64,000 nt of DNA from Bacteroidales bacterium (GTDB taxonomy: Bacteria > Bacteroidota > Bacteroidia > Bacteroidales > CG2-30-32-10), in assembly GCA_035353855.1 (NCBI GenBank), contig DAOQAK010000001.1:62001-126000 (forward strand), given 5' to 3'. Under the pieces are notes generated by a model. That model saw only the letters and a list, made by a program, of their open reading frames with translations, made no database searches and was not told where the DNA came from. How positions within the stretch are numbered: the stretch's first letter is position 1; each line of letters begins with the position of its first letter. Of this stretch, positions 26,955-36,100 are shown piece by piece. The translations under genes were made by a program, and so were the position numbers.

Positions 26955-27190
26955 TTTCAATTTATACTGAATCTTGGCAAGTTTGCGTTCCGAATTCGGA
27001 AGCAAAAACGCTTAGATCCAGTTTTACTGAGCATTCGAGGTTGCCTTTTTTGCAAACTCGAATAGCCTAAGTATAAATTATGATTTTGTGTAACATCAGT
27101 AATTCATCCAAAAATATTTATACTGATACGGAATAGGTTTATTCACGATCTTATTTTTTATACTGAGAATGCGAATCAGGTCGTTCGTTT
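26955..27190. repeat. Degenerate TATACTGA-type palindromic repeats
   Basis: Two stretches (26955-27083 and 27118-27190) contain TATACTGA, TTTGCG/GCAAAA, ACTCGAA and AGTATAAATT in the order of the double-hairpin family seen at 1352-1456. They have drifted too far for exact boundaries. Confidence 0.4.
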
Positions 27191-27222
27191 CACAAATCTG
27201 TCAAGAAAGAATATATTTTATT

Positions 27223-27230
27223 TATTTTTG
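27223..27230 (+). promoter_or_regulatory. -7 box TATTTTTG
   Basis: Fits TAnnTTTG, ending 27 bases before the start of the gene at 27258. No clear -33 element. Confidence 0.35.
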
Positions 27231-27257
27231 TTATTTATTTTCCATTGTTGATTCTTC

Positions 27258-30134
27258 ATGAAAAAGAATATTTTTATTTTCCTGGTTATTTTATTTGTCT
27301 GCAAACATGCATCAGCACAGTATTACGACCTCGGACAGGATCCTGCTTCTACAAAGTGGAAGGTTTTGAAAACAGAAAATTTCAAAATTATTTATCCATC
27401 AGATTTCGAAAATAATATCCAGCGACTTGCCAATACGTTACAATATGTTTATGAATACGGAACTATAACGCTTGCTCATAAACCAAAAAAAATAAATGTT
27501 GTTTTACATGACAAATCTGTTGTGGCTAATGCTTATTCCCTATGGACACCGCAGCGCACCGAATTTTTTACCTGCCCGCCACAAAACACTTATGCACAGG
27601 ATTGGCTTGAACAGCTTGCTATTCATGAGTACCGTCATATGATACAAATGGATAAATTAAACCAGGGATTTACAAAAATCCTGAACTATGTAATCGGGCA
27701 ACATTCTACCATTGCTGTTCTTGGGTTATTTGTTCCTATGTGGTACATGGAAGGCGATGCTGTTTGCACAGAAACGGCATTAAGCCATACTGGCAGAGGT
27801 CGTATTCCTTCTTTTGAAATGAAAACAAGAGCACAACTTCTTGAGAAAGGAAAGTTTTCATTTGAAAAAGCCCAACTGGGTTCGTCAAAAGATTTTGTAC
27901 CCGACCAATATTATTTCGGTTATAACTTTGTTTCATATACACGTAAGCTATGGGGAGCAAAGGCTTTCCAGAGCGCTATGGATTATACAGGGAAATACCC
28001 GTTCCTGATCACACCTTTCAATCATGGATTAAAAAAAATTACCGATTTATCGAAACGAAAAATGTACGACCTGATTTGGGATACGCTTGGTAAGCAATGG
28101 GCAAAGCAGCAAAAAGAAATTGAATACACTCCTTCAAAAAAAATATCTCCCGAAAATAAAATTTACACCAATTATAAATTCCCGGGTTACTTAAACGACA
28201 GCATTATCATTACTGAAAAATCAGGCAAAGACGATATAAGCAGGGTGATAATATTAAACAGGAATTCGAAAGAAACGAAATTATTCACTCCCGGTTTTTA
28301 TACTTCAGAAAGCATCTCGCTTTCCGGAGATATGGCATTTTCAAAGAACAGCCCGGGTTCATATACCTCCGACAATATCTCATTATCTAAAAGCTATGTG
28401 TGCTGGGGCGAAAGGGATATTGACAAACGCTGGGCACAGCGCGATTATTCGGTAATTAAAATTTATGATTTTGATAAAAAGAAAACAAAAAAGCTGACAA
28501 AGAAAACCCGATACTTTGCTCCTTATTTTTTCCCCGATGCATCAAAAATTGTAGTTTCGGAAGTTACCGTTGACAATAAATATTTCCTTACAATCATTGA
28601 TGCAAAAAACGGGAAAGAAATAAAAAAGTTTTCTTCTCCTGATAACATGCTTTTTACTACTCCTTCAGTTTCACACGATGGAGAATATATTTATTCTGTT
28701 GCATTAAATGAAAAAGGAAAAAGCATTGTTGCTGTTAACGCTGAAAACGGAACAATCAAAACAATACTTGAACCCGGCTATCATGAAATTTCAAATGCCT
28801 ATTCATATAAAAATTATATTTTCTTTAATGCAGACTATTCGGGTATCGAAAATATTTATGCCATTGATACGCTTAGTAAACAAGTATTCCAGGTTACCTC
28901 ATCTAAATATGGAGCAACAGATATTGACATTTCCCCCAATGGAAAAAAAATGGCTTATGCTGATTACACTGCCGATGGGTATTGCATTTCGGAAGCCGAT
29001 TACGATCCCGGTTCATGGAAACCATTACAACAGGTAACCGATAATTCTATTAAAGTTTATGAATCGTATTTACCTGAAGAAAAAGGAATAGTCGACAAGA
29101 CAACCATTGCAAATAAAATTTACGAAAGCAAACCATACTCTAAAGTAACACATCTTTTTCATCCTCACAGTTGGTTACCATTTTATCTTGATGCTGATAA
29201 TATTTCCGCAAGCCCCGGAATTTCGGTCATGTCGCAAAACCTTTTAAGTAATACATTTGGAACTATTGGTTACGAATGGGATAAGAACACTAAAGAAGGA
29301 CGATATCATGCAGATATAAGCTACAAGGGATTATATCCTATTTTCAACCTCACCTATCAATACGGGAAACAGGCTGATATTAATGATAACGGACAATATA
29401 CCTATAATGAAAATAATATAAAATTTGAAACAAGTATTCCATTCTCATTCATTCACAATCAATATTTCAGGGGATTTCGTTTTGATGTTAATACTAATTT
29501 CATTAACATTACCCACGACGGAACAACACCAGATAACATAATGAGCGGTAAAGCACAAACAATGGAATATCAATTTTATATTTATAATCAGATAAAATCT
29601 GTTGACCGCGATATGCGTCCAAAATGGGGACAAAGCCTTGAACTGAATTTTTTAAACACTCCTTTTAAAGGAAATGATTTTGGCACACTGTCAAGCGCTG
29701 AAATTTCGTTATTATTTCCCGGAATCATTAAGCATCATAGTTTGCAGGTATATGGCGGTATACAGGACAACAAGCATGGAGAATTTCGCTTTAGCGATAT
29801 GGTATCCTACCCTAAAGGATACACTGATGAATATAGCGATAAACTAAAATCCATCTCATTAAATTATAAAATGCCCTTAGCTTATCCTGATTTAAATATA
29901 GGTTCACTTATATATTTAAGGAAAATTCTTACCAATGTTTTCTACGATTATGCAGAAGGAACATACAATAATAAGAATAAAATATACAAATCTGTTGGCG
30001 CTGATTTAATAACCGATGTTCATTTCGTACGTTTCTTTATCCCGTTGTACCTGGGTTTACGGACATCCTATTTACCTTCGGAAAAAGATATTGTTTATGA
30101 AATGCTTTTCAGTGTTGACTTTTCGGGGTTTTGA
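27258..30134 (+). CDS. Outer-membrane protein: zinc-peptidase-like domain, TolB-like propeller and C-terminal beta-barrel
   Basis: 958 residues with a Sec signal (about 1-20, ending ASAQ). The N-terminal domain (about 30-290) has HEYRH (HExxH, His123 and His127) and, about 40 residues on, a W-YMEG motif (Glu165), the gluzincin layout of peptidase-MA-like domains. A propeller follows (about 300-600) with repeated strands such as KIYDFDKKKTKKLTKKTRYFAPYFFPDASKIVVS. The last 300 residues alternate aromatic beta-strands and end in Phe (FSVDFSGF), as in outer-membrane barrels. All zinc ligands are present. It is usually annotated only as TolB-like; a surface- or periplasm-facing protease anchored by its own barrel is my inference. 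Confidence 0.82.
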   Translation: MKKNIFIFLVILFVCKHASAQYYDLGQDPASTKWKVLKTENFKIIYPSDFENNIQRLANTLQYVYEYGTITLAHKPKKINVVLHDKSVVANAYSLWTPQRTEFFTCPPQNTYAQDWLEQLAIHEYRHMIQMDKLNQGFTKILNYVIGQHSTIAVLGLFVPMWYMEGDAVCTETALSHTGRGRIPSFEMKTRAQLLEKGKFSFEKAQLGSSKDFVPDQYYFGYNFVSYTRKLWGAKAFQSAMDYTGKYPFLITPFNHGLKKITDLSKRKMYDLIWDTLGKQWAKQQKEIEYTPSKKISPENKIYTNYKFPGYLNDSIIITEKSGKDDISRVIILNRNSKETKLFTPGFYTSESISLSGDMAFSKNSPGSYTSDNISLSKSYVCWGERDIDKRWAQRDYSVIKIYDFDKKKTKKLTKKTRYFAPYFFPDASKIVVSEVTVDNKYFLTIIDAKNGKEIKKFSSPDNMLFTTPSVSHDGEYIYSVALNEKGKSIVAVNAENGTIKTILEPGYHEISNAYSYKNYIFFNADYSGIENIYAIDTLSKQVFQVTSSKYGATDIDISPNGKKMAYADYTADGYCISEADYDPGSWKPLQQVTDNSIKVYESYLPEEKGIVDKTTIANKIYESKPYSKVTHLFHPHSWLPFYLDADNISASPGISVMSQNLLSNTFGTIGYEWDKNTKEGRYHADISYKGLYPIFNLTYQYGKQADINDNGQYTYNENNIKFETSIPFSFIHNQYFRGFRFDVNTNFINITHDGTTPDNIMSGKAQTMEYQFYIYNQIKSVDRDMRPKWGQSLELNFLNTPFKGNDFGTLSSAEISLLFPGIIKHHSLQVYGGIQDNKHGEFRFSDMVSYPKGYTDEYSDKLKSISLNYKMPLAYPDLNIGSLIYLRKILTNVFYDYAEGTYNNKNKIYKSVGADLITDVHFVRFFIPLYLGLRTSYLPSEKDIVYEMLFSVDFSGF

Positions 30135-30181
30135 GAATTGACAGAATGAATGATTGATTGAATAACTTTATAACATAACAT

Positions 30182-30547
30182 ATGAACACATTAGTAAAAA
30201 TTATAATAACAGCATTTGCGGTAATTATAACATCTTATATTTTACCCGGGGTAAAGATTGATGGGTTCCTTACAGCACTTATAGTTGCTGCAGTATTATC
30301 CCTTCTGAATATTTTTATAAAACCATTATTGATTCTGCTAACTATCCCCATCACATTTTATACATTCGGATTATTCCTTTTGGTAATCAATGCCGTAATA
30401 ATTATAATGACCAGCAGTTTGGTGCCCGGGTTTAAAGTTGATGGTTTCTGGTGGGCGCTTGCTTTCAGCATTATTTTGTCAGTAGTACGTTCATTGCTTG
30501 AAAGTATTGATAATAAAGATAACCGGCAACAACCTTATACAGAATAA
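30182..30547 (+). CDS. Small four-helix membrane protein (phage holin 4 / PF04020-type)
   Basis: 121 residues with four membrane helices: about 5-22, 31-52, 55-80 and 88-110. The repeated phrase YILPGVKIDGF...LVPGFKVDGFWWAL, a PGxKxDGF element in each half, is the hallmark of the family often named phage holin family 4 or membrane protein of unknown function. No phage genes are nearby, so a lytic role is not supported. It ends directly at a very strong terminator. Confidence 0.85.
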   Translation: MNTLVKIIITAFAVIITSYILPGVKIDGFLTALIVAAVLSLLNIFIKPLLILLTIPITFYTFGLFLLVINAVIIIMTSSLVPGFKVDGFWWALAFSIILSVVRSLLESIDNKDNRQQPYTE

Positions 30548-30551
30548 TAAT

Positions 30552-30589
30552 AAAAAGGGGGGGCAGCCCTTCGGGCTGCCCCCCTTTTT
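30552..30589. terminator. Strong bidirectional hairpin terminator
   Basis: GGGGGGGCAGCCC, loop TTC, GGGCTGCCCCCC, flanked by five A and five T. It is an exceptionally GC-rich stem in an AT-rich surrounding. Confidence 0.92.
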
Positions 30590-30593
30590 ATTA

Positions 30594-30697
30594 TATACCG
30601 ATACGGAACAGATTTGCATTTTTCTTATTTTAATCCTATCGGTATAACTCGTTCTAATCAAATTTGCTTTTGCATTCTTGATAAGAACGAGTATAAA
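30594..30697. repeat. TATACCGA double-hairpin repeat, copy 2
   Basis: TATACCGATACGGAACAG...CCTATCGGTATA is followed by AACTCGTTCT...AAGAACGAGT and TATAAA. It has the same two-hairpin order as 1352-1456, with TTTGCTTTTGCA in the second loop. It lies between the terminator and the stop codon of the FISUMP gene. Confidence 0.65.
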
Positions 30698-30713
30698 ACT
30701 CAATTAAATATTT

Positions 30714-31433
30714 TTAATCCATCACACAACGAATGCTCATTCCGCATTTCTTATTATATGTGCCATGAACTGTATTTGCATTTCCATAATATAAATTTAC
30801 TCCCCATGCATTTGATGCATCGCTGGCTGTTGTTGACCACCAACATCCATAATTAGTAATCAAATCAAATCCGCCAGTTGGAAGACGATCGCCTCCAGGA
30901 ATAGCAGTAAAGCCGCTTGAGTTGGAAGCACCTGTATTCGGAGTTACCCAATGAGTGGTTCCGGTTTCTTTTAAACAGCCTCCTGCTGCACTCTCACCAC
31001 CCAAATATGAAATTAAAGTTGTCCAGTCGGCATCAGTGGCAACATGCCAACCTGTTGGTGCAATATTCCTGCTATCGGATGCAGCACTCCAGTTGTAAAG
31101 GTAACCATACATTGTTGCTGTTGGTGCTGAATTGTTATAACAACAATATGCACCGCTTGTAAGGTTCGACCATTGGGTATTATCAGAAACATTAGCAATA
31201 GCATCACCATTACGGTAATGGGTTACATGTAAATTTTCCACAAGCCATGCCTGTGTTCCAATAACTACAGTATGATAAACATTTCCGTCAACATCGTTAA
31301 CAGTAGCAGGTGCTGTAACCTGGGTATCATCTTCATCTTCATCTTTATCTTTTTTACAACTACTGGTAAACAAAATAAAAATACCCATAATGATCACAGG
31401 GCAAAACCAAAATAAAAATTTATTTCTTCTCAT
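30714..31433 (-). CDS. FISUMP-domain lipoprotein
   Basis: 239 residues. The signal sequence ends in FTSSCKKD (lipobox Cys at about 26), followed by an acidic linker (DKDEDEDD). The rest is one Fibrobacter succinogenes major paralogous domain: DVDGNVYHTVVIGTQAWLVENL, YGYLYNWSAASD, APTGWHVATDADW, GFTAIPGGDR, CWWSTTASD and CGMSIRCVMD. FISUMP domains have an FGE-sulfatase/C-type-lectin-like appearance and occur on surface proteins of Bacteroidota. No enzymatic role is established. It is monocistronic. Confidence 0.93.
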   Translation of the reverse strand: MRRNKFLFWFCPVIIMGIFILFTSSCKKDKDEDEDDTQVTAPATVNDVDGNVYHTVVIGTQAWLVENLHVTHYRNGDAIANVSDNTQWSNLTSGAYCCYNNSAPTATMYGYLYNWSAASDSRNIAPTGWHVATDADWTTLISYLGGESAAGGCLKETGTTHWVTPNTGASNSSGFTAIPGGDRLPTGGFDLITNYGCWWSTTASDASNAWGVNLYYGNANTVHGTYNKKCGMSIRCVMD

Positions 31434-31473
31434 GTGTGTAAAATAAAAAATGGTTTTTCAATAATTTAAAAAA

Positions 31474-31481
31474 CAAATATA
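31474..31481 (-). promoter_or_regulatory. -7 box TATATTTG for the FISUMP gene
   Basis: On the minus strand TATATTTG fits TAnnTTTG, about 41 bases upstream of the start codon. Confidence 0.35.
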
Positions 31482-31531
31482 TGCAATATTGAGAAACTGT
31501 TTTGAATTCATTCAAATTTAATTGTATTAAC

Positions 31532-31680
31532 GGTCAGACTGAGCCGATTCTCCAGGAATAACAATATTCTCCTATCCGGAAGTCACTGAAGGAGAATCGT
31601 GTCGAAGTCGACCGATATTTGTAACTCTTCGACACGGACAACAACACGTATGCCCTCGCTGTGTCCGGCTCTGAGTGACA
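31532..31680. repeat. Hairpin-rich dispersed-repeat-like segment
   Basis: Two nested inverted repeats: GATTCTCC (31546-31553) with GGAGAATC (31591-31598), and CGTGTCGAAG (31598-31607) with CTTCGACACG (31627-31636). The phrases AGACTGAG and GTCGAAGTCGACC resemble repeats often scattered through Bacteroidota chromosomes. No coding potential. Confidence 0.5.
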
Positions 31681-31749
31681 ATTAAAGTTATAATATGTAT
31701 ACTATATAAAAAATTCATAACAGTTTCTGAATACAACAATAAATATTTT

Positions 31750-31889
31750 ATACCGATTTGAAAAATAATATAGTCCAAACTTCATTTCAATTGTTTGTAC
31801 TCCGCCTTGGCGGATGATTTTTATATCGGCATAACCAAAGTAAGAATTTGTAGTATGTCTTTGGACTATCTACAAATTCACTTTGGTAT
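31750..31889. repeat. MITE-like element with ATACCRATTGT-type ends, copy 3 (inverted)
   Basis: Starts ATACCGATTTG and ends TTTGGTAT at the stop codon of the gene at 31889. Read in reverse it contains AGTCCAAAGACAT and GGTTATGCCGAT, matching copy 2 at 26823-26940. It has also gained a TCCGCC-TT-GGCGGA mini-palindrome. Confidence 0.55.
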
Positions 31890-33001
31890 TATTTTAAGTG
31901 CCTGAAATCTTTTCGTATATCAATAAAAAGTTTTTTGTTTGCATTCTTAACGTTTATTTTTTTCAGCTTCGCTTTACTCCACCATGAACATTTTAAATAA
32001 AGTTTCAAATCATCAAGAAGTTTATCCGTGATAAAATTCTTTTCCATAGTAATGGGTTCATAATTCTTAAATGCATCCTGGTATATATAACCATCGCAAT
32101 AATCACCCAATGTAAAACCGGGATGCCCCAAAGCATAGTACGAATCAGCTGAAGAAAGCTTCCGGAATGGCGAATTCGCTACATCGAACCCTACTCTTTT
32201 GTCTTTAAATTTTTTCATTACCGAATCAATCGTTCCATTTACAGGTCGCACACAGGGAACATCAAAACCTTTTGCTGAAGGCCATCCTGCATGAAGATAT
32301 ATATTAAAAATTTTTCCTTTTAATGAATCGTAAAGCACATTTCCAAAACGCGAAATATAACCATTTACTATTTTATTCTCAAAATCATAATCAGGTGTGT
32401 GATACCTGGTAAGGGCACGATTGCTTGAAGTATAAATCAATGCTTTTACTTTCTTCTTTTTTATTTCATCATAAAAAACCTTTAACATAAAAAGGTCAAG
32501 ATTATTTTTCATGTAATGTAACTTTTCACAAGGGAAATATAAACATGCAAGGTTTACTATACGGAATTTTTTTTCTCCCGGTTTTAACGAATGGTTTACT
32601 TTCCATGCTGCTTCATATAAATCGATATATTCCTTATATCCCCATAATGAATTATACCGGAACATTATTGAATCAGCTCTCTTCCTGTTAAATTCGGGAG
32701 CGGTGATCAGTGAATCGATAAGTTTCTGATGCAGCGATACGCCATATTCTGTAGCCAGGCAGTAAATCCCGTTTTTATATAACAAAGGGATAAGGTTGGC
32801 AATTAATTCCACATCATGTTTTATACGTCCGTATTCACCTATCAAAACATAATCATGATCCTTGAATTTACTTATAACATAATCTTCGGGTGTTGCCCAG
32901 TTATTTTTTAAATACGTTGCCAGTTCATTTTGCCTGCTTTCCTGCGCCTGCAGCAAACAATATGAAAACAGGAAAAATAAAATAAGTTTTAATTTGGTCA
33001 T
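31889..33001 (-). CDS. Exported EreA/Tiki-like superfamily protein
   Basis: 370 residues with a Sec signal (about 1-20, ending LLQAQ). The early segment DYVLIGEYGRIKHDVELIANLIPLLYKNGIYCLATEYG has the form of the Gly-Glu-x-x-(x)-H...helix...(E/T)xG core shared by erythromycin-esterase and haem-binding/Tiki proteins. Later parts (KALIYTSSNRAL, NIYLHAGWPS) could supply the second His. I infer the superfamily from this one region. Substrate is unknown and antibiotic esterase activity should not be assumed. It overlaps the end of a MITE-like repeat by one base at its stop. Confidence 0.6.
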   Translation of the reverse strand: MTKLKLILFFLFSYCLLQAQESRQNELATYLKNNWATPEDYVISKFKDHDYVLIGEYGRIKHDVELIANLIPLLYKNGIYCLATEYGVSLHQKLIDSLITAPEFNRKRADSIMFRYNSLWGYKEYIDLYEAAWKVNHSLKPGEKKFRIVNLACLYFPCEKLHYMKNNLDLFMLKVFYDEIKKKKVKALIYTSSNRALTRYHTPDYDFENKIVNGYISRFGNVLYDSLKGKIFNIYLHAGWPSAKGFDVPCVRPVNGTIDSVMKKFKDKRVGFDVANSPFRKLSSADSYYALGHPGFTLGDYCDGYIYQDAFKNYEPITMEKNFITDKLLDDLKLYLKCSWWSKAKLKKINVKNANKKLFIDIRKDFRHLK

Positions 33002-33116
33002 AGAAATTTAATTTATTCAATAAATATGATTTTAAAAATATCAAACTTTAATTGGTATACCGATACAACATGTTCGCCTCATGCTAATGCTTGCAAAATA
33101 AGTTGACTTTTCATTC

Positions 33117-36100
33117 TTAGTTGTTTATTAATTTTTCAAACTGTAATTCGGGTAAAATTATTTTTACTTCTTGTGCTTTGTCTTCCCCTTGCCAATGAAC
33201 GATAAAATTAACTTTCGCCTCTGTTAATTCAAATCCGTTTGTCTTTAGGTCTGCTAATGTATCAATAAATTTCTTTGAGAACTTCAAAACTAATTCACCT
33301 TTTTCGTTCTTACAACCTTCTTCTGAAATATTAATTAAATCTCCGCTTGTTAATGCACTTACTCGTTTCTGTATAAATTCAAAATAGCCTAAGTTTAAAT
33401 CTTTGTGTGAAAGATGCAACGCCAAACAGCTTGGCGATTGGAATATGTTATTATTTTCTACTCTCTCAACTTCCTCTGTTTTTATCTTGTCAAGATAATT
33501 ACCATTCAAGTGAATTATCAACTTTTGTTTTGCTCTTGTCATTGCAACATACAACTGTCGTTTCTTTTCATCTTCGCTTACATCAATGTTTTCAAGCATC
33601 AGAAAAACATTGTCAAACTCTTTTCCTTTTGCTTTATGAATGGTTGAAACGAAAATTATTTCTCCATTTTCATTTATGAAATCTTCAAGTTTTGATTCTC
33701 TGATAAAAACTTCAAAATCGGATTTGTATTTCTTCTTTGTATTTGTAGCCTCAAAATCTTTAATGAGATTGTTCCATATATCAAACTTTGAACTATGCTT
33801 GTATCTATCAATTACTTTCCTTTTAGCATTACTCCATACATCATCAGTGATTGTATATACATCATCTTCCAAATTCAATTCATTTAAAAAGAAACGAACC
33901 TCTGCAAGATTATATAAACTGAACCCATCATTGGATTGAATCAATTTTGCTTGCAATCCTCTCTTTGTCAGAAGTCCTGCAACCTGAAATGCTTCTTCAT
34001 TTTTGTGTGTAAGAACGCATGTTGTACCTGATAGACCAGTAGTAAGTATGTCGTCAATAAAAGGGGTGATAAGATTGTAATTCTTGTAATAAACAATTTT
34101 GATTTTTCCATTGTCGGTTTGTTTTGCTTCAATCGGAATTTCTTTCAGTCGTTTTTCAATTGTCTTTACAAACTGATTAGTGAATGAAACCAAATTGCTT
34201 TTGCTCCTGTAATTTGTTATGAGTTCATATTTTGTTGCTTTCTTCTCAGTAATAAAACTCAACAAGTATTTTGAATCTGCTCCACGCCATTCATAAATAT
34301 TTTGGTCATCATCACCAACTAAAATCACTCTCATTTCTTCGTTTTTTTCCATCAGCACTTTTATCAGCTCAAATTCGTCCTCGTCCATGTCTTGTGCTTC
34401 ATCAATTACTAAAACTGTTTTCGTGATTCTGCTTATCTCAACTTCGTTTTTCTTAATTTTCTCAACAGTTGTTTTAATTATTTCACTTGCTCTGTCAATC
34501 GTTCCAACTTTTCCCAACAAGTCAAAACAATAGGAGTGAAAAGTTTTCATGTCAATGAAGTTGGCAGCATTTCCGATTAATTCAATCAATCTCTTTTTAA
34601 ATTCCGTAGCCGCTGCTCTTGAAAATGTTACCATTAGTAGCTGGTCATGTTTTACATCTTCCATTAAAAGCAACGAAGCTAATTTGTGAACTAAAACTTT
34701 TGTTTTTCCGCTACCTGGTCCTGCTGCAACTACAATGTATTTTGAATTCTTATCATCAATTATTCTTCGCTGAATATCTGACAACGAATCAAAAAGTTGT
34801 TTGTATTTCTTGGGTGTTATGTTTCTCTTTATTTCGAACTCTCGGCTGCCTTTGAAATATTTATGTAGAAACGAAGGAAAGTTCAATTGAAAATAATCGT
34901 CAACAAATTTCAATGCTCCAGCATAATCGTCAATCATCTTTTTTGCATACTCCCCCACGATATGAATTTGCTGAACCTTATGGTCGTAATAATCACTTAG
35001 TTTCTGATAATCTTGTTCCTTGTATTGAACTCTCGGATTTAGTTCAATCTTGTCAATTGTAAGTTTGTTGTAAACTACAAGAAAGCCGCCTTCAATTTTT
35101 ATTGCTTCAATTCTTGACAGATAAAACAAAGTATCTTCAATGTCGTCAATAGTTGTTTTGACCTTAAACAACTGAAGTTGTTTACTAAAAGCTTCTTGCA
35201 ATTCAAGAACAGAAAATTCAACCAACACTTCATCTTTGCCAGATTCTCCATCTTCCTTAATGGTATTGCTCTTTTCATACAAGTAGTCAACAATAAATTG
35301 AGATAAGATGTGGCGCTGCTCTAACCTCTTTTTTAATTCTTCTTTGGGCTGACAACTTATTGCTACAATATGATTCTTGTTATAATCTTTATTGTGTCGC
35401 TTAATCCAATTCTTAATCGCCCAAAAGTTTAATAGAGTTTTTATTTTATTAGGCGTTACTTCCATGCATCCATTTTCTTCCGCTTTTTCATTCAGTTCTT
35501 TAATGTGAAATGATTTTTCCTGTTCATCAAACAATGGACAAAGGAAATTTTCAATTAGTCCATATGATTCAACAATATCAAGTGAACTTTTTTTGTTCAC
35601 ACCCCTTTTAATAAATGCTGTCAAATCTTTTGCATCTGCTAAAATCTTTTCATCACGTAAAAGATTTACAACTGAAATCACATTCTTAATTTCAATTCCT
35701 AAGTTATCGGAGATATAATCAACTCTTGATTCAGCTTCGTCTTGTTGTGATTGCTTTCTGCTCTTACTTGAAAAAAGAGTTTTGATAATTCTTGTAGCTG
35801 TAATTTTTTGTTCCTCACTAAATTTTTGCGAATGCATTATTTTATCAATAGCTTCTTGTGCATTTTTTGAAAGAATACTATTGGCAAAAATTCTTGGCAT
35901 ATTTTGCTTCCGCTTTAAATAGCCAGCTTCTTCCAATGCCGCTATGGCTGTTGTTACTCTCGTTTCAACTTCATTTAAATTGTCGTTCCAACCTGCTTGT
36001 CTTGCAATTTCTAAAGCTGATTTTTGAACACTTGATTTGAATTTTGTGATAAATTTTATTGCTTTCCAAATTTGCTGTATCTCATGTATGTTAAGTTTGG

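Noticed and set aside
30182..30547. Prophage remnant, because of the holin-like gene
   Set aside because: No other phage gene is nearby, and this membrane family is common in non-phage settings.
31572..31778. Short minus-strand ORF in the repeat region
   Set aside because: It runs through the inverted repeats of 31532-31680 and part of the MITE-like copy; no plausible protein.
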